This document shows positions 45,036-54,466 of a DNA stretch of 64,000 nt, one piece after another. Source of the stretch: an uncultured Bacteroidales bacterium. Its GTDB lineage: Bacteria; Bacteroidota; Bacteroidia; Bacteroidales; UBA932. The DNA lies in contig CAMHST010000004.1 of NCBI GenBank assembly GCA_946187865.1, positions 1-64,000 on the forward strand, in the 5' to 3' direction. Each line of letters opens with the position of its first letter. The stretch's first letter is position 1. The position numbers and the translations under genes are program-made. The notes beneath the pieces are model-generated. The model had not been told where the DNA came from. It did not search any database and saw only the letters and a list, made by a program, of their open reading frames with translations.

Positions 45036-45770
45036 TTAGAGGGTTAGGCTCCACAGGTAAACCGCTTCCACGGCAGTGACGGCGGCGGTTTCCGTGCGCA
45101 GGCGGGAGGGGCCCAGGTGAATGGGAATGTAGCCGTGTTCCAGGGCCAGCGCCGCCTCTTCCGGCGAAAAATCCCCTTCCGGGCCGATCAGGACGGTAAT
45201 GTCCTTCACATCGGCCTGTTCCTTCAGGACTTCGCAGATGCTCCGGCGCGGGACGGAAGGGTCCTCGAAGCAGTAGGCGATCAGCCGAAGTGCAGGGCGG
45301 GCTTCCGGTGCTGCGGCGATAAAGGATTTAACCTCCTGCGGCTCAGCTATTTCCGGTATCCGGGCTTTCAGGGACTGCTTGGTGGCCGAGAGGGCAATGC
45401 GCTGCGCCCGCTCCGTCTTGTACACTTTGCGCTCGGAGTGCTCTCCGATCAGGGGAACAATCCGGTCCACACCCAGCTCGGTGGCTTTTTCCACGAACCA
45501 TTCAAAGCGGTCGTTGTTCTTGGTGGGGCAGCAGCCAATGGTGAGCCGATACGGATGGCTTCCCCAGCCGGGCCGGGTTTCCAGGATTTCGGCCTCGGCC
45601 CCTTTGGGACTGTCCAGCGTGAGGCGGCAGTGGTACAGGGTGCCCAGGCCGTCAATCACGTCAATCTCTTCGCCGCTGCGGTGGCGCAGCACGCGGATGC
45701 AGTGGGTGCTTTCGTCGGCATCCAGGCGGCAGAGCCGGCCCGTAACCTCGTATGCGTAAAACAGTTCCAT
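45036..45770 (-). CDS. rsmE: 16S rRNA (uracil-1498-N3)-methyltransferase
   Basis: 244 residues of the SPOUT superfamily. The N-terminal PUA-like part is followed by the trefoil-knot domain with LIGPEGDFSPEE and HLGPSRLRTETAA. It methylates U1498 of 16S rRNA. Its ATG shares one base with the tsaC stop (TAATG), so translation is coupled. Confidence 0.94.
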   Translation of the reverse strand: MELFYAYEVTGRLCRLDADESTHCIRVLRHRSGEEIDVIDGLGTLYHCRLTLDSPKGAEAEILETRPGWGSHPYRLTIGCCPTKNNDRFEWFVEKATELGVDRIVPLIGEHSERKVYKTERAQRIALSATKQSLKARIPEIAEPQEVKSFIAAAPEARPALRLIAYCFEDPSVPRRSICEVLKEQADVKDITVLIGPEGDFSPEEAALALEHGYIPIHLGPSRLRTETAAVTAVEAVYLWSLTL

Positions 45771-46372
45771 TATTTCCGGATAATCTCAATCTCTCCGCGG
45801 AGCCCCACTTTCAGGATCTGGGAGGCTTTTCCGGAGCTCTGGGTGTCCACGGACGGGGGAACCACAAAGTCCACCGCCTCTTTAATGGCCGGATCTATCT
45901 CCGAGAAACGTCCAGGCGTGGGTTCTCCCGAGATATTGGCCGATGTACTCACAATGGGCCGTCCCAGCTTGAAAGTGAGCTGCTTGCACCAGTCGGCCAG
46001 CGGAATGCGGATGCCCACCGAGCCGTCGGCGGCCACCGTGTTCCAGGCCAGGTGCCAGCGGTCGCCGGGGGTGTCGGGTTCCCCGCAGACGGCTCCCGGG
46101 TAGATGATGGTCATGGGCGCGTCGTTTACTTCCACCAGGTCCACGGCCATGGAAGGCACTTCCTTCACGTAACGGGCGATCATGTCCAGGTCCGAGGCCA
46201 GCAAGACCAGCGATTTGGAGTCGGAGCGGTGCTTGATTTCAAAGATACGCGCGACGGCCGAAGGATTGGTGGCGTCGCAGCCTAGGCCCCAGACCGTGTC
46301 GGTGGGATAGAGGATGGTTCCGCCCGCGCGCAGAGTGCGCAGGGCTTCAGCGAGGATTTCTTCCGCTTTCAT
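45770..46372 (-). CDS. tsaC: L-threonylcarbamoyladenylate synthase (Sua5/YciO/YrdC)
   Basis: 200 residues starting at 46372 (MKAEEILAEAL). YrdC motifs: GGTILYPTDTVWGLGCDA, KHRSDSKSLVLL and STSANISGEPT. It makes the threonylcarbamoyl-AMP used for t6A37 in ANN-decoding tRNAs. The 5' end overlaps the upstream EEP-family gene by 26 nt; the 3' end overlaps rsmE by 1 nt. Confidence 0.94.
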   Translation of the reverse strand: MKAEEILAEALRTLRAGGTILYPTDTVWGLGCDATNPSAVARIFEIKHRSDSKSLVLLASDLDMIARYVKEVPSMAVDLVEVNDAPMTIIYPGAVCGEPDTPGDRWHLAWNTVAADGSVGIRIPLADWCKQLTFKLGRPIVSTSANISGEPTPGRFSEIDPAIKEAVDFVVPPSVDTQSSGKASQILKVGLRGEIEIIRK

Positions 46373-47423
46373 AGTAAGTGGCAATGATGGGATAATGGTC
46401 TGAATAGCGGACCTTGTCCACCCGGTACGTGACAGCGGTAAGGTCCTCAGGATAAAGGATATAGTCGATGCGCAGCAGCGGCCACAGGCTCCGGTAGGTG
46501 GCGCCGAACCCTTTGCCGGCCTCTACGAAGGAGTCGCGTCGGCCTTGTAACAGGCGGAAGTACGTGTAGCTCAGCGGATTGTCGTTAAAATCTCCCAGTA
46601 CTACAGAACGTACCGGCGCCGAGTCCACGCCTTTCAGCACCTCTGCCACCTGGGCCGGGCGCTCGTGGATGGAGCGGCGCATCTTCCGCTCGGTTTCCTC
46701 CACGGCGCCGTCTTTCTTGATCAGGTTCGGCAGGGAAATGTTGTAGCTTTCGAAGTGGCAGTTGTAAAAGCGCAGCGTGGTGCTGTCCAGCCGGACATCT
46801 GTCCACAGCGCCATATTGGTGGATTTTTCAAAGTCGATCATCCCCTTTCCGCTCACTTTCCGCCGGCTCAGGGTGACATTCCCGAACTGCCCGTCTTTCC
46901 CGGTAAGGACGTAATAATCGGCCGAATAGCCCGGGAAATGCTTGCGGAGCCAGGAGGCGACATCGGCCTTGTTGGGGAGATAGAATTCCTGGAGGAAGAT
47001 GATGTCGGCGTCGGCCTTGCGGAGGTAGGCGCAGACGCTGTCGGCCAGGACCTCCCTGTCGGTAATATGGTCTCCGTGGGCGAACAGCCCCACGTTGTAG
47101 GAGATGAGCTTCACCGATGCGGGGGTGCTTTCCTGGGGCGCCTTGAACTGGTAGTATCGGCCGAAGAAAAAGAAAGAGGGGAGAAGGGCCAGAAGCAGCA
47201 GGCCCCGCATCCTGGAGCGGCGGAAAAGGGACCAGACAAACAGCAGGGCCACCACCACGAGCACCGGAAAATACAGCAGCCCGAACAAAGTAAAGAACCA
47301 GGCCTTGGCCGGGTCGATGATCATGGAGAGATAGCTGAGCAGCAGCAATCCGGCGAAAAACAGCGACACCGTCCCGAACGAAAGACGGGACAGCCAGTGC
47401 CGTTTTTTCCTTTCTTTAGCCAT
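46347..47423 (-). CDS. Membrane-anchored endonuclease/exonuclease/phosphatase family protein
   Basis: 358 residues. Two or three hydrophobic helices in the first ~95 residues are followed by an EEP domain: ISYNVGLFA, IIFLQEFY with the metal-binding Glu, CHFESYN, VVLGDFNDNPLS and a final RYSDHYPIIATY with the catalytic Asp-His. It lies in a coupled run with tsaC and rsmE downstream and a rhomboid gene upstream. The substrate (nucleic acid, lipid or phosphoester) is unknown. Confidence 0.9.
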   Translation of the reverse strand: MAKERKKRHWLSRLSFGTVSLFFAGLLLLSYLSMIIDPAKAWFFTLFGLLYFPVLVVVALLFVWSLFRRSRMRGLLLLALLPSFFFFGRYYQFKAPQESTPASVKLISYNVGLFAHGDHITDREVLADSVCAYLRKADADIIFLQEFYLPNKADVASWLRKHFPGYSADYYVLTGKDGQFGNVTLSRRKVSGKGMIDFEKSTNMALWTDVRLDSTTLRFYNCHFESYNISLPNLIKKDGAVEETERKMRRSIHERPAQVAEVLKGVDSAPVRSVVLGDFNDNPLSYTYFRLLQGRRDSFVEAGKGFGATYRSLWPLLRIDYILYPEDLTAVTYRVDKVRYSDHYPIIATYYESGRNPR

Positions 47424-47424
47424 C

Positions 47425-48087
47425 TTACCTGTACAGTTTTCCGGTTTTTCTCCAGTAGCGGATCAGGAGCCAGCCGAACAGGGCGCCGCCCAGGTGGGCG
47501 AAATGGGCCACACCCATCTGCGTGCCGGTGATGCCCGTAACCAGCTCTATGCCGATAAAGATGATCACCCACCATTTGGCATCCAGGGTGATGGGCGGGA
47601 AGATCAGGGTGAGCCGGGCCTGGGGGTATAGCATGGCGAAGCCCACCAGCACGCCGTAAACGGCCCCGGAAGCGCCCAGCACGCTGGGGATGCTGTCATA
47701 GATGTATTGCGGGTCCATGCCCGGGTACTCTTTCAGGAGCGACTGCACTTGCAGGAACTCCACCCCGGTGTGCAGCAGCACAGCGCCGAAACCGGTGATG
47801 AGGTAGAACCAGATGAACTTTTTGGTGCCCAGGGCCCGTTCCACCACCATGCCGAACATCACCAGCGAGTACATGTTGAAGAAGATATGCATGAAGTTGG
47901 CATGCATGAACATGTGGGTGACCGGCTGCCACCAGCGGAAACCCCGTGACAGGGGGAACGCCATGGCAAAGGTGTCCTGCATGAATGCCGGATTGATCAG
48001 CGACGCCACGAACATGATGATGTTCACATACAGGAGGTTCCGGGTTACTACCGGTATATTTTCCAGGAAAGAGGGTCTTCCGTTCAT
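47425..48087 (-). CDS. Rhomboid-family intramembrane serine protease
   Basis: 220 residues with about six TM helices. The catalytic Ser is S140 in LGASGAVYG, the His is H198 in FAHLGGALFG, and the HxxxN motif appears as HIFFNMYSLVMFG. It cleaves membrane proteins within the bilayer. It is separated by 1 nt from the downstream EEP gene and starts next to the mutL stop. Confidence 0.93.
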   Translation of the reverse strand: MNGRPSFLENIPVVTRNLLYVNIIMFVASLINPAFMQDTFAMAFPLSRGFRWWQPVTHMFMHANFMHIFFNMYSLVMFGMVVERALGTKKFIWFYLITGFGAVLLHTGVEFLQVQSLLKEYPGMDPQYIYDSIPSVLGASGAVYGVLVGFAMLYPQARLTLIFPPITLDAKWWVIIFIGIELVTGITGTQMGVAHFAHLGGALFGWLLIRYWRKTGKLYR

Positions 48088-49893
48088 TTAGAATCGTTTT
48101 TCAAGTTCGTCGGCCGGGATAATGGAGATGATGCGCCGTCCGGCGGCCGTAAATTCCGGATTGGGCCTTTGCAGGAGGGTGTCCACCAGGCGCTGGGCCT
48201 CCAGCGGGGAAGTCAGCTTTTCGCCGCCCGAAGCCCCCAGAAGGGCGAATTTCTGGGCCGATGCCTGTGCCATCACCCCCGGCAGCGAGCTGTGGTCGTC
48301 CCGGAGAATCAGGAGAAGGTCTCCCACCAGGGTTTCCACCTTGCCGGGAGCGGCGTCGAAGCCCTCCGGAACGCCGTTTACCACAACGCTGTCCTGGCCG
48401 AAGGGGGCAATGTCGAAGCCCAGCTGCAAGAGCATTTCCGCATGTTCCTTCACCAGCAGGCAGCCTTCCATGCCCACGTTCACCTGCACCGGGAACAGGG
48501 TTTGCTGGCTCAGGTGCTCTCCTGTGTCCAGCGCCTGCAGGAAACGGTCGTACAGGATGCGTTCCCGGGCGCGCCGCACGTGCACGATCATCAGCCCGGA
48601 AGCGCTCTGGGTAAGGATGTATTTCCCCTGGACCACCAGGATCTGGGCCGTGGGGAGGGTGCGGTTCTCGAACAGTGCGCCGTAATCCTGGCTTTTGTCG
48701 ATATGGGCCGCGTAGTTGTAACTCCCGGCCGCTTCCCGGCTTTCTTCCCGGGGTGCGGGTTCCGGCGTATTCAGGTTTTTGAAAGGGTCGTAAGAAGGGT
48801 CCAGTCCCACGGAGGGGATGCTGGAGGGGCGGTATTCGCTGAACCGGGGCCCCATCACGGGAATCTCCCGCGCTTCCGGGTTGTCGAATTCGATGGACCC
48901 GGCCACACTGCTCCTGCCCATGGCCTCCTTGACGGCGGCCAGCAGGGTCTGGAACAGCATCTGGTCTTCCTCGAACTTGATTTCCGTCTTGGTGGGGTGG
49001 ATGTTCACGTCCATGGCGGCGGGGTCCATCTCCAGGTAAATGAAGTAGGAGGGCGTGACCCCGTCCGGAATCAGGTTCTCGTAGGCCTTCATCACCGCCT
49101 TGTGCAGGTACGGGCTCCGGAAATAGCGGCCGTTCACGAAAAAGAACTGGTTTTCCAGCACCTTCCGGGCGCTTTCCGGCCGGCCGACATAGCCCTGGAC
49201 AGAGACCAGGGTGGTCTGGGCCGATATATCCACGATGTCTCCGGTGATGGCCGGCCCCAGGAGGTCCTGGATCCTGAATTTCAGGGATTTGGACGGCTTT
49301 ACCACATGGATGTCTTTTCCGTTGTGGGACAGCGAGAACGCCAGGTCCGGCCGGGTGAGGGCCACCCGCTGGAACTCTTCCACGATATGACGGAGCTCCA
49401 CGTTGTCCGACTTCAGGAACTTCCGCCGGGCGGGGATGTTGTAGAACAGGTTGCGGACGGCGAAGTTGCAGCCCGTGGGGCAGCCGACCTCCCGGGTTCC
49501 GGTGTGTTCGCTCCCTGCCATGGTCACTTCTACGCCCAGTTCCTCTCCTTCCGCCCGGGTGCGGAGGGTCACCTCCGACACGGCGGCGATGGAAGCCAGG
49601 GCTTCTCCCCGGAAGCCGAAGGTAAGGATGCGGTGCAGGTCCTCGGCCGACGAGAGCTTGGAGGTGGCGTGCCGCTCGAAGCACAGCACGGCGTCGTCCG
49701 GGGTCATGCCGCAGCCGTTGTCGATCACCTGGATCAGGGTGCGTCCGGCGTCGGTCACGATGACCTTGATATCCGTGGCGCCGGCATCTACGGCGTTCTC
49801 CATCAGCTCTTTCACCACGGAGGCCGGCCGCTGGACCACTTCTCCCGCGGCGATCATGTCGGCGATATTTTTAGGCAGTATCTTCAGTTCCAC
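48088..49893 (-). CDS. mutL: DNA mismatch repair protein MutL
   Basis: 601 residues. The N-terminal GHKL ATPase has MENAVDAGAT, DNGCGM and GFRGEALASIAAV; a variable linker and C-terminal dimerisation domain follow. It couples MutS recognition to strand removal. The start is GTG at 49893 (VELKILPKNIADMIAAGEVV), which overlaps the preceding TAG by one base (TAGTG); a longer N-terminal extension in this frame has no support. Confidence 0.96.
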   Translation of the reverse strand: MELKILPKNIADMIAAGEVVQRPASVVKELMENAVDAGATDIKVIVTDAGRTLIQVIDNGCGMTPDDAVLCFERHATSKLSSAEDLHRILTFGFRGEALASIAAVSEVTLRTRAEGEELGVEVTMAGSEHTGTREVGCPTGCNFAVRNLFYNIPARRKFLKSDNVELRHIVEEFQRVALTRPDLAFSLSHNGKDIHVVKPSKSLKFRIQDLLGPAITGDIVDISAQTTLVSVQGYVGRPESARKVLENQFFFVNGRYFRSPYLHKAVMKAYENLIPDGVTPSYFIYLEMDPAAMDVNIHPTKTEIKFEEDQMLFQTLLAAVKEAMGRSSVAGSIEFDNPEAREIPVMGPRFSEYRPSSIPSVGLDPSYDPFKNLNTPEPAPREESREAAGSYNYAAHIDKSQDYGALFENRTLPTAQILVVQGKYILTQSASGLMIVHVRRARERILYDRFLQALDTGEHLSQQTLFPVQVNVGMEGCLLVKEHAEMLLQLGFDIAPFGQDSVVVNGVPEGFDAAPGKVETLVGDLLLILRDDHSSLPGVMAQASAQKFALLGASGGEKLTSPLEAQRLVDTLLQRPNPEFTAAGRRIISIIPADELEKRF

Positions 49894-50204
49894 TATAGCA
49901 ATTCGAAGAACTTGGTGAAGTAAATCAGGACCACCACGATCAGGATCAGGGTGACGATGGTGATGATGGTGTGGGCCTTCCCCATGGAAGACCGCGTTTT
50001 CTGGTAATGGCCGTTGCGGAAGGCGCCCCGGAGGCTGCTCCCGGGCACATATTCCCCTTTCTCGCGGGCGGCCTCGTTGGTGCCGTCCACGTCTCCGAAC
50101 ATCTGGCGGCGCTTCTCTTCTTCCGGGTCGTAGTACCGGGGCTTGTAGTTGAACACCCTGTGTTCCTGGTTCCCGAAGAAACCGAAGTTGAATAAACTGG
50201 CCAT
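49893..50204 (-). CDS. Small conserved-type membrane protein upstream of mutL
   Basis: 103 residues: a hydrophilic N-terminus rich in Arg and aromatic residues (HRVFNYKPRYYDPEEEKRR) and one C-terminal membrane helix (IITIVTLILIVVVLIYF), a tail-anchored arrangement. Function unknown. Its stop overlaps the mutL GTG by one base. A TACTTTTG box is at 50226-50233. Confidence 0.78.
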   Translation of the reverse strand: MASLFNFGFFGNQEHRVFNYKPRYYDPEEEKRRQMFGDVDGTNEAAREKGEYVPGSSLRGAFRNGHYQKTRSSMGKAHTIITIVTLILIVVVLIYFTKFFELL

Positions 50205-50225
50205 GGCAATTCTCTTTGTAACTTA

Positions 50226-50233
50226 CAAAAGTA
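50226..50233 (-). promoter_or_regulatory. -7 promoter box of the small protein-mutL unit
   Basis: TACTTTTG on the minus strand, 22 nt before the ATG at 50204, within the short spacer after the fucosidase gene. Confidence 0.6.
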
Positions 50234-50249
50234 CCATTTTTTGGTATCT

Positions 50250-51641
50250 TTACAAAATGCGTCGGGATTCGGGGGCCAGATAAACCCCCAACTTCTTGAG
50301 TATCGGCTTTGCTTTCGCGTCCGTCACCGTGATGCGGAGCTTCGAGGCCGTGACCGTGGGAAAACACACGATACGGCGGTGGCCGATGGTGGTAAGGCCG
50401 TCGCCCTCCTCCGCCAGCTGGTCACGGAGCGGCACCCAGGCCCCGTCCACCCACGCTTCCAGCGTGAACTTTTTCACCCGCTGGCCCAGGGCGATGTCTT
50501 CCTGGGCTAGGAAACGGTTGAAACTGACCGGGTTCCGGAACGTGATAAGGACCGATGACCCTTTGTGCGTGATGCGGGCGTTGTCGGCCAGGTTCTCCTG
50601 GAACACGGCGTCTATCGCCTGCTTGAAGGCAAGGCCGCGGAGGCTGTCGACGGGGTGGATGCGCCCGTCGGGCGTTATGGGAAAATTCAGCAGCAGGGTG
50701 GAGTTCCGGCCCACGGACTTATAGTAGATATCCATCAGCGCCGGAAGGCTTTTCACCTGAGCGTCCTCTGCGGCATGGTAGAACCAGCCCGGACGGATGC
50801 TGGTATTGGTCTCCCCGGGGCACCACACGTCCCCGTCCTCTACCCCGTAATGAAGCATGGCATAGGTGGTTTCCCCTTCGGAAGGCATCAGGCTCCAGTT
50901 GGTTTCTCCCACGTTCCCGGCCTCGGTGCCCACCCAGCGGAGGTCTCCCCGGTCACCGCCGTCGTTCCAGATTACGGCGTGGGGCTGGAGCTCGCGGACC
51001 ATGCGGAACGTGTCGGCCCAGCCATAATAAGTCTTGGCGTCGATCCGGCGCGTTTCCGAGGCGCCGCCATACCAGCCGTCGCCGCCGTTGGCCCCGTCGA
51101 ACCACACTTCGAAAATGTCCCCGTAACCTGTGAGGAGCTCCCGCAACTGGTTCCGGAAATAATCTACATAGGCCGGGCGGCCATATTCCGGATGATGCCG
51201 GTCCCAGGGCGACAGGTACACGGCAAAGCGGAGGCCTTCCTCTCGGCAGGCTTCGGAGAGTTCCCGGACCACATCGCCCTTCCCGCCTTTCCAGGGCGCG
51301 TTTTTCACACTATAATCCGTATAGGCCGACGGCCACATGCAGAAGCCCCCGTGGTGTTTGGCCGTGAAAATGATTCCCTTCATGCCCGCCTGCTTGCACA
51401 CCCGCACCCACTGCCGGCAGTCCAGGTTTTCGGGATTGAACAGGGCGGGGTCTTCGTTGCCGTAGCCCCACTCCTGTCCCGTGTACGTATTCAGGGAATA
51501 GTGGATGAAGGCGTACATGTCCATGTCCTGCCAGCGGAGCTGGTCTTCCGTGGGCAGCGGACCCACAGGAGCGGGCCGGCAGCCTGCCGCCAAAAAGAAG
51601 GCGGCAAGGATCATTGCCGCCCTGAGGGACTTGCCCGCCAT
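50250..51641 (-). CDS. GH29 alpha-L-fucosidase lipoprotein
   Basis: 463 residues. A lipoprotein signal ends FFLAAGC with lipidated Cys21. GH29 motifs are AFIHYSLNTYTGQEWGYG, TAKHHGGFCMWPS and the nucleophile Asp182 in VWFDGANG. A C-terminal beta domain of about 130 residues follows the barrel. It would release alpha-L-fucose from host or dietary glycans at the cell surface or periplasm. The ATG overlaps the TlpA-like stop by one base (TAATG). No other glycan-utilisation genes are nearby. Confidence 0.93.
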   Translation of the reverse strand: MAGKSLRAAMILAAFFLAAGCRPAPVGPLPTEDQLRWQDMDMYAFIHYSLNTYTGQEWGYGNEDPALFNPENLDCRQWVRVCKQAGMKGIIFTAKHHGGFCMWPSAYTDYSVKNAPWKGGKGDVVRELSEACREEGLRFAVYLSPWDRHHPEYGRPAYVDYFRNQLRELLTGYGDIFEVWFDGANGGDGWYGGASETRRIDAKTYYGWADTFRMVRELQPHAVIWNDGGDRGDLRWVGTEAGNVGETNWSLMPSEGETTYAMLHYGVEDGDVWCPGETNTSIRPGWFYHAAEDAQVKSLPALMDIYYKSVGRNSTLLLNFPITPDGRIHPVDSLRGLAFKQAIDAVFQENLADNARITHKGSSVLITFRNPVSFNRFLAQEDIALGQRVKKFTLEAWVDGAWVPLRDQLAEEGDGLTTIGHRRIVCFPTVTASKLRITVTDAKAKPILKKLGVYLAPESRRIL

Positions 51642-52171
51642 TATTTCAGGAGTTTCTGAACCAGTGCATCCACTTTGTCCTGCATCACCGTGGCCAGAAG
51701 CACCTTGCCGTCCGGGCCGATCACGTACTTGGTGGGAATCCACTGGATGTGGTAGGCCTCCGAGATGGCGCTTTCCTTCTTGGACTTGAAGTCCGACAGC
51801 TGCAGCCAGCCGATGCCCTGCTCCTTCACATAGGCCTCCAGCTTGGCCGGGTCCGTGTCGAAGGAGACACCCACCATCACGATGTCTTTCCGGCCATTGA
51901 GCTTTTTCTGCAGGTCCAGCAGCTTGGGCATCTCTTCCCGGCAGTCCGGGCACCAGGTGGCCCAGAAGTCCAGGATGAGGGTTTTTCCGCGGAAGTCTTT
52001 GAGGGAATAGGTCTTGCCATCTGTCCCGGGTAAGGTGAAATCCGGGGCCTGGCCGCTTTTGATCAGGTCTTTGGCGTATTGGGGATCCAGGTCTTTGGCC
52101 TCCTGGGCCCGGAGCGAGACTGCGCCCAGAAGGAGGGCGGCGGCAAGAGAAAGGAATAACTTGATTTTCAT
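51641..52171 (-). CDS. TlpA-like periplasmic thioredoxin
   Basis: 176 residues with a signal peptide (MKIKLFLSLAAALLLGAVSLRA) and a thioredoxin fold with WCPDC (C74, C77). The LDFWATWCPDCREEMP context is typical of TlpA/ResA proteins, which reduce disulfides in the periplasm. It follows radA by 18 nt and is coupled to the fucosidase gene. Confidence 0.92.
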   Translation of the reverse strand: MKIKLFLSLAAALLLGAVSLRAQEAKDLDPQYAKDLIKSGQAPDFTLPGTDGKTYSLKDFRGKTLILDFWATWCPDCREEMPKLLDLQKKLNGRKDIVMVGVSFDTDPAKLEAYVKEQGIGWLQLSDFKSKKESAISEAYHIQWIPTKYVIGPDGKVLLATVMQDKVDALVQKLLK

Positions 52172-52189
52172 ATCGTCCGTTTTTTAAGA

Positions 52190-53557
52190 TTATTTGAACA
52201 GGGCCCTTACCAGGGCGGGGATATCGGCCACCTTCACTACCTCTATACCGGTAGGTTTGCGGTCGAAATGGGTATAGGAACTCACGAAAATGCGTTTGAA
52301 GCCCAGCCGCTCCGCCTCCACGGCCCGCCTTTCGGCCTGTGAAACGGGGCGGATTTCCCCGCTGAGGCCCACTTCTCCGGCGAAGCAGACATCCGAGGGG
52401 ATGGGGTAGTCGAAGTTGGAGGAAAGCACGGCGCAGATCACCGCCAGGTCGCAGGCGGGGTCTGTAATCCGGAGGCCGCCGGCCATGTTCAGGAACACAT
52501 CTTTCTGGGCCAGTTTGAAGCCCGCCCGGCGTTCCAGCACGGCCAGCAGCATGTTCAGGCGGCGCACGTCGAAGCCCGTGGCACTGCGCTGCGCCGTCCC
52601 GTACACGGCCGACGACACCAGCGCCTGAACCTCGAACAAGAAAGGCCGGTTCCCGTCCAGCATGGCCGATATGGCCGTTCCGCTAAGGCCCTCTTCATGC
52701 ATGGGAATGAGCATTTCCGAGGGGTTCGCCACTTCCCGAAGCCCCGTCCCCGTCATCTCGAACACGGCCAGTTCGCTGGTGGAGCCGAAGCGGTTCTTGA
52801 TGCTCCGGAGCACGCGGTAGGCGCCCCGGTTCTCTCCTTCGAACTGCAGCACCACGTCCACGATGTGCTCCAGGATCTTGGGGCCGGCGATGGAGCCTTC
52901 CTTGGTAATATGGCCAATCAGGATGACCGGGATGCCGGTTTCCTTGGCAAAGCGGAGCAGGGTGGCGGCCACTTCCTTGATCTGGCTCACGGAGCCGGCG
53001 GTGGATTCCACCGAGGGGCAGTACATCGTCTGCACCGAGTCCACGATCATCAGGTCCGGGGCCACTTCCTGGGCTTCTCCCACAATGGCGGTCATGTCCG
53101 TTTCACTGTAGATGTAGCAGTTGGAGGCGTCTCCGCCCAGGCGGTCCGCCCGCATTTTCACCTGCTTCACGCTTTCTTCGCCGGTGACATAGAGGGTTTT
53201 CAGCTCCGGGCGGCGCAGGGGAAGCTGCAGCGAAAGGGTGGATTTGCCGATACCGGGCTCGCCGCCCATCAGCACCAGGGAGCCCTGGACGATGCCGCCG
53301 CCCAGCAGGCGGTCCACTTCCGTGCTGCCCAGCGAGATGCGGTCTTCCACCGAGGTGGAAACTTCCTTCAGCGGCTGCGGCTTATGGCCCGCACCCGGCA
53401 CGGAAACCGCTGCCGGGCGCTTCCCGGTCACCACTTCCCGTTCCACCATGGTATTCCACTCCCCGCAGGCGGGGCAGCGGCCCATCCACTTGGAATATTC
53501 ATTGCCGCAGTGGGAGCAGAACCACACGGACTTGGATTTCTTGACTGTAGTTGCCAT
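52190..53557 (-). CDS. radA: DNA repair protein RadA (Sms)
   Basis: 455 residues. An N-terminal zinc finger (CSHCGNEYSKWMGRCPACG), a RecA-like ATPase with Walker A GGEPGIGKSTL and the KNRFGSTSE motif unique to RadA, and a C-terminal Lon-protease-like domain. It promotes branch migration in recombination repair. A near-consensus TATCTTTA box is at 53579-53586. Confidence 0.96.
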   Translation of the reverse strand: MATTVKKSKSVWFCSHCGNEYSKWMGRCPACGEWNTMVEREVVTGKRPAAVSVPGAGHKPQPLKEVSTSVEDRISLGSTEVDRLLGGGIVQGSLVLMGGEPGIGKSTLSLQLPLRRPELKTLYVTGEESVKQVKMRADRLGGDASNCYIYSETDMTAIVGEAQEVAPDLMIVDSVQTMYCPSVESTAGSVSQIKEVAATLLRFAKETGIPVILIGHITKEGSIAGPKILEHIVDVVLQFEGENRGAYRVLRSIKNRFGSTSELAVFEMTGTGLREVANPSEMLIPMHEEGLSGTAISAMLDGNRPFLFEVQALVSSAVYGTAQRSATGFDVRRLNMLLAVLERRAGFKLAQKDVFLNMAGGLRITDPACDLAVICAVLSSNFDYPIPSDVCFAGEVGLSGEIRPVSQAERRAVEAERLGFKRIFVSSYTHFDRKPTGIEVVKVADIPALVRALFK

Positions 53558-53593
53558 CGGCCTGTTTCTTTAGACCCGTAAAGATACAAAAAA

Positions 53594-53616
53594 TCCCGGG
53601 GAAAAAATCCTCGGGA
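53594..53616 (-). terminator. Intrinsic terminator of the small lipoprotein gene
   Basis: TCCCGGGGA (53594-53602) / TCCTCGGGA (53608-53616), followed on the minus strand by a T-run. It lies 31 nt after the stop of the 53647-53844 gene. Confidence 0.75.
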
Positions 53617-53646
53617 CAACACGCATCCGCGCAAGAAGCGGAAAAA

Positions 53647-53844
53647 TTACTGGGCGTTGTCGATAGCTTCGGCGGCGGCTTCGGCAGCCACGGCTACGGA
53701 ATCGGCGGCGGCCTCTACAACTTCCTCAACGGTCTCTGCAGCCTCTTCGGCGGCAGCTTCTGCCTTCTTGGAATTGTTGTTGCCGCAAGCAGTGGCGGCG
53801 ATCATCATGGCCAGCACTGCAACAGACATAAATACCTTCTTCAT
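53647..53844 (-). CDS. Small Ala/Glu-rich lipoprotein
   Basis: 65 residues. A lipoprotein signal (MKKVFMSVAVLAMMIAATAC) is followed by Asn/Lys and then a helix made almost only of Ala, Glu and Val (AEEAAETVEEVVEAAADSV). It resembles small abundant helical lipoproteins of Gram-negative envelopes, but the function is unknown. The low-complexity GC-rich composition makes similarity searches unreliable. Confidence 0.75.
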   Translation of the reverse strand: MKKVFMSVAVLAMMIAATACGNNNSKKAEAAAEEAAETVEEVVEAAADSVAVAAEAAAEAIDNAQ

Positions 53845-53951
53845 AATAGTTAAATTTAAGTACACTTATACTCTCTAACCTTTTCGGGGGCAAATGTACG
53901 GTATATTTTCCGCTTATCAAAGGATTTTTTAAAAAAATTAATAATAAATCA

Positions 53952-54431
53952 TTATGATTGAAGGAGCAGTGCGCTGGCCCAGACCTCGCAGCCTTCGCAG
54001 CGGCCCACAAAGCCCAGGCGCTCGGTGGTGGTGGCCTTCACGGACACCCGCTCCGGCTCTACACCCAGGATGGGAGCCAGGGTTTCCCGCATGGCCTGGA
54101 TATGCGGGGCCAGTTTGGGGCGCTGCAGGGCGATGGTAATGTCGGCATTGCCAACCCGATATCCGTGTTCATGGACCAGCGCCACCACTTTTTCCAGGAG
54201 CAGTTTGCTGTCTACGCCTCTCCACTCGGCGCTGGTGTCCGGGAACAAGTGGCCGATATCCCCCAGCGCCAGGGCGCCCAGCAGGGCGTCGCACAGGGCG
54301 TGGATGGCCACATCACCGTCTGAATGGGCCACAAAGCCCGTTTCCGAGGGAATCTTCACGCCGCCCAGCCACATCGGGAGACCGGGAGCCAGAGCATGCA
54401 CGTCGTATCCGTTACCAATCCGTATATCCAT
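53952..54431 (-). CDS. ispF: 2-C-methyl-D-erythritol 2,4-cyclodiphosphate synthase
   Basis: 159 residues, standard length. Metal ligands are Asp10 and His12 (GYDVHAL) and His44 in the HSDGDVAIHALCDALLGA segment; the end has KATTTERLGFVGR. It makes the cyclodiphosphate of the MEP isoprenoid pathway. A single gene; ispE is at the other end of the window. Confidence 0.96.
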   Translation of the reverse strand: MDIRIGNGYDVHALAPGLPMWLGGVKIPSETGFVAHSDGDVAIHALCDALLGALALGDIGHLFPDTSAEWRGVDSKLLLEKVVALVHEHGYRVGNADITIALQRPKLAPHIQAMRETLAPILGVEPERVSVKATTTERLGFVGRCEGCEVWASALLLQS

Positions 54432-54466
54432 AACTGTATGATGTATTTAATTAGGAATCAAAGGGT

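Noticed and set aside
48169..49923. A 584-codon plus-strand frame opposite mutL
   Set aside because: mutL is certain from its GHKL motifs; the antisense frame has no recognisable domain.
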